DNA of 64,000 nt, from assembly GCF_030704535.1 (NCBI RefSeq), contig NC_081813.1:714501-778500 (forward strand). The letters run 5' to 3'. The position numbers were made by a program, and so were the translations under genes. Each line of letters opens with the position of its first letter. Within the stretch, counting starts at the first letter, position 1. This stretch comes from Vitis vinifera. Taxonomy: Eukaryota > Streptophyta > Magnoliopsida > Vitales > Vitaceae. Shown piece by piece: positions 36,552 to 50,100 of the stretch. The notes under the pieces were generated by a model. The model saw nothing but the letters and a program-made list of their open reading frames with translations. It searched no databases and had not been told where the DNA came from.

Positions 36552-39500
36552 ATGAGTCGCGGAAGTGGAGGTGGCTACGATCGTCACATTACAATCTTTT
36601 CTCCTGAAGGTCGTCTCTTCCAAGTAGGTATGAATTCTCATCCCTGATTTGACCTAATCCCCCGTTAGTTTCCTGAGAAAACGAAGAAAGAAGTTTGAAA
36701 TTTCGATAATAGTTCTATTGCATTTTTTCCGAGGAGTAATGTTAATAGTTTGCGTTATTAGCCTCCGTTATTTCTCTCAGCAACAGAAACTTGAACTTTG
36801 TGGAGTCATATGTTGAGTTGATTGTAGATGGGTGTAATAAACTGCAGTATTTTTATTTATTTTTTTCTTTCAAAAGCATTTCGGGGGTTTTTCTATCTGG
36901 TTTCTGAGGAAATGTAGGAAAAGGAAGGAGCACTGAATATTATTAGATTTAACTGTTTGGCTTGATTGAGGCAAGATTTTGAGATTTTCTTCTTGTGTTA
37001 AATGAAACAACACAGTGTAGGATTTGGGGCTTGCATAGATCACAGATTTGTCGAGACCCAGATTTGGTTGCTTGATGAAGTAATTAATTGGATAGTTTGG
37101 ATTCAATTATTACCCTTTGTTTCTCACCAGACAACCAGAATTATATGTTTTTTCATTTGTTGAATCTGAATGGTTTTTGTTTTCTATATGAATAGAGTAT
37201 GCATTTAAAGCTGTTAAGGCTTCTGGAATCACCTCCATTGGTGTTCGAGGAAAGGACTCAGTCTGTGTTGTAACACAGAAGAAGGTTCCTGTAAGTATTG
37301 TTGTTGGATTACATTAATATTTTATGTTATTATGTGTACCTCAAATTTAGTAGTTTTGAGGTTTGATGCAGGACAAGCTTTTGGATCAGACCAGTGTCAC
37401 ACATCTTTTCCCCATCACCAAGTTCCTGGGGTTGTTAGCCACTGGCATGACTGGTTTGCATCTTATTACCTTTCGGAGCTGATTGTTTTTGTGTATATAA
37501 ATATTGAAAATTTTCAGAAAATATTTTCCTGTTGATTCCATCTATCTCAATTGGAATTTTTACCATGAAACCCAATTTTGCTTCTCAAAGGAATATCTCT
37601 TTGCTCCTCAACCCTTGTTTTCCTAGGAAAATTTTGTCTTCTATTGATTCAATTGCAGCATGTCTTATAATGATTGACTTCAAACAGTGAGCTCAATTGT
37701 ATTGATTTTGCGATTTGATGTTCCATGTTTTGTTTTCTACTTGGTGTTTTATCTATGATTGGTTTGGTTAATGGTAACATGTAAGAGTACAAAATTTGTT
37801 CTAGATTTATGGTATACATTTTCTGTCGGTTGTTACTTTTATCAGTCCAAAGTTTAGGTTTGCTACATCTTCTTGAGTGGCGAGGTCAAGATGTTATTTC
37901 ATATCGAATGCTCTTTTGGATTAGTGAACCTTTGGTAATCTTTGGCATGCCATTTTCCAGCTGATGCAAGGACTTTGGTTCAACAAGCAAGGAATGAAGC
38001 AGCCGAGTTTCGCTTCAGATACGGATATGAAATGCCTGTAGATGTATTGGCCAGATGGTATTGTAATTTTATTCCTATTAAATCCCACTAGATGGTATTG
38101 TAATTTTGGTCCACTTATTTTCCGCTACCACTGAATTCTTTGGCATACAGTTATTAACTACTCAACAAATTATGCTGATATGTTTGATTTAGAGATATCA
38201 GTTACATTTTGTTTTCTAAAAGACATGAATTTTGTTGGGTCCTTTCAGGATTGCTGACAAATCACAAGTCTATACTCAACATGCATACATGAGACCTCTT
38301 GGAGTAGGTTTGTTTCTAGTCTTTTCCTCAGTCATGGACAATTTCCTTTATATTTTAAAGATCATCTGATGCAATTACATTACTAGAGCTAGGGTTTTTA
38401 CTTGAAATTTGATAATTCGTTAGCTTTCTACTGATGTCCTTTTTTCTCATCATTCTCTATATTTGTTTTGGAAGTTGCCATGATCTTGGGTATTGATGAT
38501 GAAAATGGACCTCGCCTCTTCAAATGTGACCCAGCTGGCCATTTCTTTGGCCATAAGGTATGTACAAGTTGTTTCTATCATATTCTATATATAGAATACA
38601 GAAGTATGTCAAAAAAGAATGGAATAGCATTGGAAATTTTCAGCTTCGAGACTAAATCCAATAACTACTTCTGACACTTCTCAGTTTCTTTACTCCTCTT
38701 GGCTTTTTGTTGACTCTCTATAATACCAATCATAACCAATGCCCAGAAGCTTGGTTTGGGTGGCCAAGTGGAGTGGGGATGGGAAGGTTCCAGGCTCAAT
38801 TCCACTAACCAAAACAAAGTAAATAAATAAACAAATAAAGAAGAAGAAAGAAAATATAACACAATGTCCAAAAAAAAACTCCGCTCATAAGCAACATAAT
38901 TAACTCCTATGATATGTCTATTGGGTGCTAATACATTTTTTTTTTCACTTTACTTCTTTCCTCTTTTTGGGTCTCACGCACTGAGGCTTTCAAAGGCATT
39001 CCTCTTAGTGTTATTCAACTCTATTGGCATTCATTGTGTAGATCAAAGGGGTTTGGAGATCATTGAGAGGAGATTAGTCATAATTTGAGGAGATGGCATA
39101 TTTGTATATTGTGTTGTAGTCTAAACCTTTTGTATAGACTCCTTGTATGGTGGAGAAGTTCAATCATATTTTGATCAGTTTTTTTTGTAATTGTGGGGAG
39201 GACTCCTCATCCTCCTCATATTCTTTTTAACCTTAATAAATACATCTCTTGTTTCTGATTAAAAAGAAAAAATCTCTAGTACTGGATTAACTCTATTCAA
39301 CCTTATGGGTAAGACAAATATTATTTACATCACACATTAGTTTTGGTGTACTTTTATTGGGAGGATAATATGTAAACATTTTTTCCCTCGTGTTTGCTGA
39401 TTTTGTTTGCTTTGATTGGTTTTCCAATTGTACAATATTATATTTATTTTTATTTTTATTTTAAAATAGTCATAATGCTTTCATGAACATGATGACTACT

Positions 39501-41792
39501 ACATATGCATATCAGATATGGACATAGCAGCTTGATGATATATAATATATTTACTGGTTATATTTGTTTTACCCATTGATTTGGAAATCCATTGTTGTAG
39601 AGGAAGAAGTTATCTTTTGAATTCTTGGGGCTTTCTTTAATTGTGTATTTGTGTTAATAGATGTCTTTTTTTCTAGATAGTAGCTGTCCGTTGCTAGTTC
39701 AGACTTCATGATGCTGTTAATATGGATTCACTGATCTCTTAGTATTTCAGAGTCATGTTTTGCTTGTTTTTTTTACTGACTGCAACTCCAAAGAAACTCC
39801 ATATTTAATAAATTCATTCTGATATGTTCTAGGCAACAAGTGCTGGATTAAAAGAGCAAGAGGCAATTAACTTCCTGGAGAAGAAAATGAAAAATGATCC
39901 TGCATTTTCATATGATGAGACAGTTCAGGTAGGTGTATTTTTTCTTTTCAGGAATCTGGATTTCTAATTATGGCACATGGAGAGGTCTTTGGTCTTGTGG
40001 CATATGGTTTTCATTTCATTCTATGTGTCCCCTCTCTCTTTTCTGGTGTTGAATGTTAAATTGAAAACCTTGAGATTGAAAGGCACAGTATCTTTGTTGG
40101 CACAATTGTTGTATAGTCATCACAGATCTAAACTCTGAAAGCTAGCAACTTGCCTTTTTGATTCACCTTCTTTCCTAAAAGACATATAAACAACTTTGTA
40201 GAAATACAATATTCTGCAGCCTGATCCAGAGATTGTATCGAGCTGTTAGCAAAAGTATGGTCCTTTTGTAGACACAATCATGTTCTTAGTTCTTTTCCTG
40301 TGGTCTAACATCACTTCAACGCTTCTATTTTATAGACTGCTATTTCTGCCCTGCAATCAGTTTTGCAAGAGGACTTCAAGCCCAACGAGATTGAGGTACT
40401 GAAAATGTCCTTTTTTTAGTTGTTTATTGCTATAGTTTTATTACGAGGAGCTCTACAAGGCCTTTTGGTTCTTTGGTTGCATTGGCATGGTGAGTGTCCC
40501 CTTGCTGGGGATCGGTTTTCAATGTTTCTTATCATTTCTCCTGAGTATGGCTCTATATCTAGCTTCTGGATGGATGGATTCATTTATACTAACTCTAAAT
40601 TATATCATTTTCTTCTCCAAAGAGCCTAGTCAATTGTTTTTCTCTTTCCTATTAGTTAAAAAATCAGCAAGTTGACCTGAGTCTTATTTTCAGTGGAAGG
40701 CCATGTTAACTTCAACTTTAAATCTCTCCTCATTTTCCCAAGCTGATTATATACCATATTTCCCTTGTGATCTTCGGTATCTCCCATCTCCTTCTTAGGC
40801 ATTTCTTCTGTTTTTCATTGCTTTGGAAATTATATCAGAATAAACATTCCGTTTCCAAAATGAGAAGTTCCTAATTGTAAACCTTGAACTCCTCTTTGAA
40901 CTTTTGATTTTCCTTGCATGCCACCAAAGCCTGGAGACCCCATCAAACTCAAAGGATACATGCTCTGGGACTGTGGGACTGTGGGACTTCACTCTGATTC
41001 CTGGGTGATCATCACTCTTATCCTGCATTTGCAGCATAATGGTGCTAGTCAATGGGTCTTACCGAAAACGTGCTCTTAGCTTGCACTTGGTATGTGTGGG
41101 AATAGTAATGAAAATAGGATGAAAATAAAGGTGAATCACAATACCATGTAGAAAAGAGGAATCAAAACCCTAGTGAGAGGAAATGTGGTTTCCATACTAA
41201 TAAATTTTTTATTCTCATTCCCATTCTGAAAAGTAACATAAACACATTAATGAATGAGAATGAACTGGATTTTTTATTCCCATTTCTATTCCATTGTTCC
41301 AAACATGAACTAGTGTGAACTGGGAGTATTTTCCCAACTCTCCACATACTTATCCATTTTAAAGTCTCTACATGAAATCCATCTCCCAGGTCCTAATTCA
41401 CCTCAGTGGTTGTTCTTATCTCCTTCCAGTTTGTCATTCAGAATTCAAATATTCAATGAAGTATAAGGGGAGGAATAATCCATCCCCCTATTATCCACTG
41501 TCACATGTTCTCTTGGAAAAAGATACAAGATACATCCAACTCTTGCAGACATCTACGAATTGAACTAGGCCCTCCTATTCGGGAATTTTTTTTCCTTTTT
41601 TATTTTTGATTTCCATTAATATTATCGAACGAGAATTTGAGATTTGACTTGAACCTAGAACCTCCCATAAAGTTAATGAACTGCTGTTATTTTTGACAGG
41701 TTGGAGTGGTGAGGACCGACAGCCCTGCCTTCAGAGTGTTGTCCACCGAGGAGATCGACGAGCACTTGACTGCCATAAGCGAGCGCGACTGA
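36552..41792 (+). CDS. PAA1: 20S proteasome subunit alpha-1 (PSMA6/PAA type), 246 aa
   Basis: Nine exons join in frame: 36552-36627, 37196-37290, 37372-37453, 37961-38057, 38249-38307, 38475-38557, 39833-39928, 40336-40395 and 41700-41792. The start [20 protein letters not shown] leads into GRLFQVEYAFKAV, the alpha-subunit signature that builds the ring gate. [11 protein letters not shown] and the DPAGHF stretch are also family hallmarks. The protein is one of seven alpha-ring subunits of the 20S core; alpha subunits are not proteolytic but control substrate entry and bind the regulatory particle. The length of 246 aa is exactly that of plant PAA proteins. Paralogue number (PAA1 or PAA2) cannot be decided. 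Its leader may contain a short upstream frame that overlaps the start codon. Confidence 0.96.
38742..38830 (+). mobile_element. SINE-like sequence with A and B boxes
   Basis: TGGCCAAGTGG at 38761-38771 matches the RNA polymerase III A box exactly, and GGCTCAATTCC at 38793-38803 is a near B box. An A-rich tail (aaataaataaacaaataaag) follows. This suggests a tRNA-derived SINE, short or truncated, in proteasome intron 6. Confidence 0.45.
38930..39275 (+). mobile_element. possible LINE 3' end
   Basis: The stretch is less AT-rich than intron DNA and ends ccttaataaatacatctcttgtttctgattaaaaagaaaaaa, which resembles plant L1 3' tails. No reverse transcriptase frame survives. Confidence 0.3.
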
Positions 41793-42500
41793 GTTCTGAT
41801 CTCTACCTGAAACCGCCTGGACAAGAATGATTATTAGTTCGGAAAATGCTTATTGTTTTCTGTAATTTTAGTCCTCTGGGACAAGCTTAAAGTCGCTTTA
41901 TCGAGACTGTTGTTATCAGGCTGACTGGTTCTTCTGTTTCCATTGCTCTACTTTCTTTTGTAACTTGATTTAAAAATGCAGAGTGTTAGATCACTGGAGT
42001 TTGGAGGAAATCATTGATCATCAGACCATAATGGGCTGGTTTGCCTTATCAAATGAATATGGTTGAAAACTCTTTTGGGACTGATTTTCTTAAAAACTTG
42101 TTTAAGAGTGATTTTGAGAGAGATTGGAAATGCATATTAATGTTTTAATCAGAATCATTCCAAATGACCTCTAAGTGATTGATGGAGAAGGCTTCCTTCT
42201 ATTAGCTTTTTAGAAGTTGAAGTTACTTATGATATTTATAAAACAATTATTATTTATTTGCAATCAAGCCTCAAACGCTTACAATGCGAATTGGGGGAAT
42301 TGATGGATGGACTTTGTAGAATATGATTTAATATATAGTCAAATGATTTACTATATAGTATATATGATTATATAAAGGACAATATTTGGTATGGTGCATT
42401 TTTGTGAGGTGGGATTAAATTTTAACAATATTTAAGTATGATAGGATGTATCCATTGGATGCGATTTTGTGAGATGGGATTAATTTTAATGATTTTTAAT
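41793..42500. other. proteasome gene 3' UTR and flank
   Basis: No exon seen. The 3' UTR probably ends near 41970-42100. Confidence 0.4.
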
Positions 42501-42763
42501 GCCGGTGTTTGTTTTTTTACTTGAAATAATTTATTTTCAGGTTATTTGTTTTTCTATTTTTTTCATGACTTATTATAAATTTTTTACTAAATAAAAAAAT
42601 TCAAAATATATAGTTTTTTTTAAATAGAAGAAATAACATATTAGTTTTTTTTACTTTTTAATACTTAATAAAAATAAAATATTACAAAAATAAACGACTT
42701 AATATTTAATATTATTAAGTGTTAAGGTTCTATTTAAAATTAAGTAAAAAAACAAACACCACC
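42501..42763 (-). mobile_element. Tourist-like MITE, family A copy 3
   Basis: Termini are GCCGGTGTTTG (a mutated GGTGGTGTTTG) and CAAACACCACC, with AAT on both flanks. The internal sequence is the reverse complement of copies 1 and 2. It lies between the proteasome gene and the lipase gene. Confidence 0.8.
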
Positions 42764-43250
42764 AATTAATCTCTATTATTTGGACATTTATTTTTATTTT
42801 TATTTTTATTTTTAAAAATAAAATTTTAATTTATTTTATTTTGAACTAGATTTATATGGAACAAACAAATGGGAAACAAATGAAAAAAGAAATATATAAA
42901 CTACAAGAGATTATTAAACTATCAATTTTCCAAAAAGTTTAAATTTATAGGATTTATGCATCCTTAACATATCGTGTTTTTTTATTTTTAATTTTATATA
43001 CAAAATTTTAAAACTTTTATATTTATAGGTAGTACTATATTTTAAAAAATAAAAATACTAAATATATTTTTATATACAAACTACTATTATTTTTATTTTT
43101 TAAAACAAAAAAGTATTAAAAGTATCTCAGCAACACCTAAGTTTTATTTAATGACATGATTAAAGATCCAATAAACTATTGAAGATTAGGAACTAATTTA
43201 ATTGAATTTCGTTTGGGAAATTATTATTTTTGTAAACTAAAATCAAGGCG
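42764..43250. other. AT-rich intergenic DNA
   Basis: No exon; A/T runs continue until the GC-richer lipase leader begins near 43245. Confidence 0.4.
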
Positions 43251-44113
43251 CCCACTCTCATATTTGAGGCAACAAAAACGCGTGGAACGAGCCAAAATCA
43301 AAGCAATCCTAACCCATTTCCCTGCAATCTCTCAAATCCGTGTTGTCCCCAGCGTTACCTTCACAACAACATCAACAACTTCAGCAACTGCAGAGAAACC
43401 TCCTCCTAGATCTCGATCTCCATTTTCCGATTCTCACCCGGTTTGGTTACAGCCTACAGGTCTAGTCGGTGTCATATTTCGGTTGCTTCAGCGGCAGTTT
43501 ATTCCTCTCACCGACACGTGTCCGTGGACCCCACACATTCTCACACGGTCACACCTCCCTGCGTTTTGCTTCCTCCAAGTATATATCATTCGCCTACACG
43601 CGACTTCTCTAGAGAAAAACCCCATACTAAGAAAATAATAATAATAATAATAATAATAATAAGAATAAAAAATAAAAGAAAGTTTATCGTTGAATCCAAA
43701 TTCTTTCTCATTGATCACTTCATTTTAGTATATCCCTTAGAAACCGAGGTTTCGAATTTTTCCGTGAAAATCAAGTCCTTCAGGTTTGTTAATTGTGTAC
43801 TTTGTTTTGTTTATTGGTTTTTCTATATTATTTTTCTCTCGCTTTGAATAGTAGAATCCCAATAAAAATGTTTCCAAAATTTGGGATTTTAGGGTTTTGT
43901 TTACGGAAATTTGTGATCATGTTCAGGTTATTCAATTTGATTGTGATTCATTTCTGTGAATTTCCGTGCTTTGGATGTTTGGTTACTGAGAAAAGCGTAG
44001 AAGCTTCGGATTTGCTTGGCGGCCAAACGGGATTGTTGGATCAAATATCAGTTGGTATGGTAATTTAGCTGATTGTTTTGTGTTTGATTTTTTTCTGTAG
44101 GGATCACAGAGTC
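43250..44113 (+). promoter_or_regulatory. lipase 5' leader with a leader intron
   Basis: GC-richer leader sequence runs to a donor at CCTTCAG|GTTTGT (about 43782/43783). An acceptor TTTCTGTAG ends at 44100, just before ggatcacagagtcATG. The resulting intron of about 318 nt is typical for plant leaders. A (TAA)n run lies at about 43636-43662. Open frames at 43213-43638 and 43443-43847 are leader sequence, not genes. Confidence 0.55.
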
Positions 44114-47100
44114 ATGGCAACCGCGACTATGGCGACGGCGGCTGGGGCGGCTGCTCTTTTATACTATACATTGAATAAGAAATTGCAGACGGGTAGGTCC
44201 ACGGAAGAGGACGATGAAAATGTGAACAATAACGCTACAATAGGGATTGAGAGAGTTTCGCATAGGATGATTCAAGCGCCGGCCACTTGGCTGGAGACGA
44301 TCTCGACTTTGTCAGAGACACTTAGGTTTACTTATTCTGAGACTTTGGGGAAGTGGCCTATTGGCGACTTGGCATTCGGGATCAATTTTCTTCTGAAAAG
44401 ACAGGTGATGACTTTTTTATTATTGTAGTTCTGATTTAGCATATGATTGTATTGCGGTTTGCTTTCTGTCTGTACTTCTTTTTTTTGGTGGGGGGAATGT
44501 TTCTCTCTATTTGATGAATGGAACAGTTAACTTTTACCAAAATTGATAGATTTTCTGAATCACTTGGACTGGTTTCTGAGGTAGACTATGGCCAGGGATA
44601 AATTTTTAAGAAGTCGGGGGAAATGTAGTTTGTTTTCGATGGGAGAATCATTTTGGTGAATTAGTTCTAGTAATATAGTATTGCTCGAATTTTAAATGTT
44701 GTTTAACCATTTATGTTCAATTGAATATGACGACTGATTATTGAATCCTTGTTGATATTCTTCTGAAGTAAGAACACCTTCTTTGGCAACTGGATGCAAA
44801 TTGGCCTTATTCATCTTTGGAGACCTAAGAGAAAAACAGTGCTTCAATCTAGAAATGTAAAGATTAAAAAAAAAAAAAGGTAATCCTAGGAATTGCCTTT
44901 TTTTTAATTGATTTTTTTAGGATTTCTTAATCCTATCAAATAAGCATTGATTATATCTGGATGGTCTCACATTTATCAAAATTGACAGGTTATAGTAGTG
45001 TAGGCGATTGTCTTACCTTATGTTGGATCTTTAAAGCTGATATAAAGGTTTTCTTTTTGCTAGATGTTCCTCCAAAAATGTCAGTATGACACCAGAATAC
45101 CTCCAAATCCTGGGAGTACAAACTGAAAACGGCATAATGCCCCTTTTTTCTAGCTAATTCTTATTATATTGTCTAAGTGCTTCCCCATGGATGGTGTGAT
45201 TAAAAGGAAAAAATGGTGGTTACCTGATTTGCATATCTGTTTGCACATATGGCACACCTGTGGAGAAAAAACTCTGTTTAATCTCCTTTTATTAAGCAGG
45301 ACCACAGTTCATACCTGCTTTTATGGAAGACTTTCAAAGTCTGATTTTAACTAGGAGGGGATTTACTATTTTATAAAAGAGCAATCATGTTCCATTACAT
45401 TTCAATAAAGATCTTATATCCATTAAATTTTGGTAATTTTTTTCTAGAAATATGATTGCCTTTCGCAAGTTTAGATGCTGGTGAACCAAATGCACACAAT
45501 GGCTTTTATTTATTAGGCCACATATTTTACCTTGTATCTTTACTTTGCAGGGGAACTTACATGTTGGTAGCGTGTTTGGTGGTGAAGATAGTTTGCAGCT
45601 CAAAGGACCAGAAATAATCGCAGAACTCAGATATCTCTTAAACTTGTTAACCCTTTGTTGGCATTTCTCAAAAAAGCCCTTCCTGTTATTTTTGGAGGAG
45701 ACCGGCTATTCCATAGAAAATGTTCTCCTTCATGAGCCCAAAGCAGGGGTAAGTGATCCTGAAGTTCAATGGTTCAGCTGTGTTTACTGATTTGTGTGTA
45801 TTTCTTCCTTCCACTTCTTGTTCTTGCTTTTTTCTTTTTTGTTTGTTTTGTGTGTGTGTGGATTGGGAAAAAGAGAGAGAGCATGGTGGAGCAGAATATT
45901 GGTGGTGTTCCGTTCTGAAGTTCTGAAGTTTATTGCTCATTCTATGCAGATTTTGAAGCCAGCTTTTACAATTCTAGCTGATCACGAAACAAAATATTTC
46001 CTCTTATTGATTCGTGGAACTCATAGCATCAAAGATACCCTGACAGCTGCGACCGGAGCAGTGGTACCATTCCATCACACTGTTGTTCATGAGGGAGGAG
46101 TCAGCAATTTAGTTTTAGGTTATGCACATTGTGGAATGGTTGCAGCTGCTCGGTGGATTGCAAAGCTTTCAACTCCTTGTCTTACTAAAGCACTTGGCGA
46201 ATATCCTGATTATAAAGTTAAGGTAAATAAATTATATGGAAATTTAGATTGTAACTATCCTTGTCAATTTAATATATAATTTGAAACATAATTCTAGTCC
46301 TTTGTTCTTAAATAATTTTCTATTAGTTTCTAGTATCTCACAAGGAAGATGGAGCATCTTATCTACCTGCTTTTCCTTCAGAATTTTTTCCCCTTGAAAA
46401 ACCTTAACATTGGAATATTGTTGGTTAAAATTGTGTTATCTTTGCATGTTTCTTTTTCTGTTCTTCTGTTGTTCTATTTATTACGTTTTTTTTGTAGGCA
46501 ATTGTTCTATTTATTACTGGTTCTTGCAAGACAAGCCCTTGACCTTGTCGCCTTAGTTGTTAAAAACTTGTGATACAACGATACAATACATTTTTTATGA
46601 AGATCAATATATATTGCAATCTATATCTCTTTTTAAATATATCTTATGATACATATACAATACATGATACAACTATGCATATGCCTTCAACAATTTTTTA
46701 TAATCTTTAAGAAAAATCAAATTCATTTTTTTATTAAAAGAATTACTATATTAATTGTTTAAAAATATAGAAAGGCTAAAAATTGATCATAAAAAGGAGA
46801 GGTAAAATAATCTTAAAAGAAAAGCCATGTTCTTGTTGTTAAAGACCCATATTGGAAATTGGGTAAATTCATTTTTACAATGAATACTAGAGAATTTTTA
46901 TTTGAATAGTTTGAATGTTGACATTGAAAATGAGAGTGATTGATGAATAAAAACTTTCACTATGTATACCTTTTTTTAAAAAAAAAAAAAAATCAATGGG
47001 GAAGGAATGCCAACAATCATGAAAAGTTGGAACTTTTGAGATAACATGAACATTTTTTTTTCTTTTGCTTTTTGATAGGTAAAGATCAATTGTATTGAAA

Positions 47101-50100
47101 GTGCCTAGTTGCGGATAACACATAAGCATGGGCGTGTGCCACACACACCCCACCCACCCACACACACACATATAATACATTTTCATTGTTAGAATTTGGA
47201 ACACACACACACACATATAATACATTTGCATTGTTAGAATTTGGAACTAAAAGTCATACCTAAAAATTTAAAAAGCTTATTTTTGTTTTAAATATATTGT
47301 TCATTGCCTATAAAAAAAGTTTATTTTTATGGATTTTGTGATGAACCTATACATTAAACTCATATTTTATTAAATTAAACTTTTTCAAACTCTTTAACAT
47401 TTAATATTTTCATATGGTATGATATAGTTTAACTCATTAAATTCTGCTATCTTTCATGAAATTGGTTATATATTACTTTATATTTCTTGTTTCCAATATA
47501 TACACACATGTATGAATATTTTTCTATTTGTTTTCACTATATATAAAAAGAAAAAAACCATGATAGGACATGATACATGATACAAAAAAATATAAAAAAC
47601 AATACATGATGCGGAAAAATATAAAAACGATATATAATACATTTTATGAATTAATGACTATGCTTGTGACCATCCCACCAAACAGAGTTCTTGGAGGGAT
47701 AAGTTGGTTATAGTCCTAATGTTCACATTTTTGCATGAAGTGGCTGGTTCAAGACTAAAACCTAAGCATCCAAGATATTGTGGTGCTTCTACCATTGCAC
47801 CATATAATTGGTTCCTATTATTCAGTGCTTTCAAGAATACATTAAATTTGTTGGCATTGTTCTTTTCTCTTCAACTTCTTCCTCCTGAATTTAGTAGGTA
47901 TTCCATTGTTTTCCTTATAATCATGACTCTTTAGAAATATTTTGTTGGAATTACCCAAAAAAAAAAAAAAGAGAGAGCTTAGAAGAATGCATAAATAGCT
48001 TTATACAAAATACTGCATCTGGATTCTCTTGATTTTTTATTTTGCCATTTTTAATGAAGTTTATAGTTTTTTAGAGAGAAAATTGTGTTGAAATTTCTTT
48101 TTTCTGGAATTTCTTCCTGATTATCAGTTAGTTTATTATTTTCCTTATGATTATGGACTTCTTAGAAATATCTTGTTGAGATTACAGGGAAAAAATCACT
48201 TAGAAGAATGCAAAATTGCGTCATGCAAAATACAGCATTTGGATTCTCTTGATTTTTGAATTTGCCATATTTATTGAGGTTCATAGTTTTTGAGAGAGAA
48301 AAATTGTATTTTAATTTGTTCTTTTGGATTCCTACAGATTGTAGGACACTCTTTGGGTGGAGGCACTGCAGCACTTTTAACGTATGTATTGCGTGAGCAG
48401 AAGGAATTGTCAACAACTACTTGTGTTACATTTGCTCCAGGTTTGTATTCATTATGGACTGTATCCTATATGTGCTTTTTTCCGTTTGGACATCCATGCC
48501 TTTTGGGCCTTGTTATATTTCACTTCCAACCACATTTATTGTGATCTCCCTTTTGATATTTGCACTTCCATTTGTTTAGTTGAGTTGTGAGACATGTTTG
48601 TTGTTCCTTCAGACTGTTTTGGCACTGATTGGATATGGCACATGCAGGTGCTTGTATGACTTGGGAACTGGCAGAATCTGGCAATGATTTTATTGTTTCT
48701 ATTATAAATGGAGCTGATTTGGTACCTACGTTCTCAGCTGCTTCTGTAGATGACTTGCGAGCTGAGGTTTGCCTGGAAGTGTTATTTTGAATTTCTAAAA
48801 CTTGAGAATACTACCTTAAATATATAAATTAAGTATAGCTGAAGATTGCCCTTGTCATTCCCCATATTATATTATTTTTTGTCATGGGTTAACAAGATGA
48901 TGCCAATGCTTATGGGAGGAAATGATCCTGGACCTAGGGTGGGTTAGATATCTAGTTTAGGTTTTTGTCAAGTACACTATGCTTTGATTGCTGCCTTCTG
49001 TGCCTGACAAAACCAATATGCCTAGTTACCTAGTTGCAAATCATATATTAAGTACATTTATAGATTGCCCTAGTTATTTCCCATATTATGTTAATTTTTG
49101 GGTTAACAAAATGATACCAATGCTTATGAGAGGAAATAATCCTGGACTGGGGTGGGTTAGATATCTAGTTTAGGTTGTTGTGAAGTACGCTATTACCTGC
49201 TGAAACCGATATGCCTAGTTTCAGTTTGCTGAGTATGCCTAGTTTCAGTTAACTATCAATTCATTCTGTTCTTAATTAATTAATTTATTTATTTATTAGG
49301 TGACAGCATCTGCTTGGCTGAATGATCTGAGAAATCAGATAGAGCGTACAAGAATCCTTAGCACTGTCTATCGTTCTGCTTCGGCTTTGAGTTCCCGTCT
49401 TCCATCCATTGCCAGTGCTAAAGCAAAAGTTGCTGGGGCTGGGGCAATTTTACGCCCAGTTTCCAGCAGTACACGGGTAGCCCTTTTTCTCAGCACAATC
49501 TATTTCTCCGTGCATTATCTAGTTTCCATGGATTATCCCATGTCCTTCCATCAAATGGACATAATAATAATATAGTATCTTATTATCAGAAATTCGGCAA
49601 GTAATTACAACTAAAAACATTATTTTTGTTTCTTTTCCCGACGAGTTCCCTTGCTTATTTTTAGGTCCTCTTGGAAGCATTGTTACCCTTATGAGCAGTG
49701 AGGGAGCATTCTCCATGCTTTTTGAATACTGTTAGCTGAATCAGTTTTTAACTTCTTAAATTGGTGGTTTATTTCTGTGATCTGTACTCATAATTAGGGC
49801 TAAGTGGCCTAGTGACTTTGGTTTAATTCTGTTTCTAATGTCCACAGGTTGTGATGAGAAGAGCCCAGAGCATGGCTCAAGCAGCATGGATTCGTCCTGC
49901 ACTTTTATCCTCATGGTCATGTATGGGACCTCGTCATCGAGTGACAGCAGTTTCAAACTCAAAAGAAGCAGGAAATTCCTCAGAACCTTCCTCTAGAATT
50001 GAATCGTCTGACCCTCTTATCACATCCCCCACCAGAGCTAAAACTACCATTGAAAGTACAGCACTTCCCATATCTTCATCAGAAGGACTGGAATGGAGTT

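Noticed and set aside
43213..43847. Open frames in the lipase leader
   Set aside because: They end in simple repeats, cross a probable splice donor and match no family.
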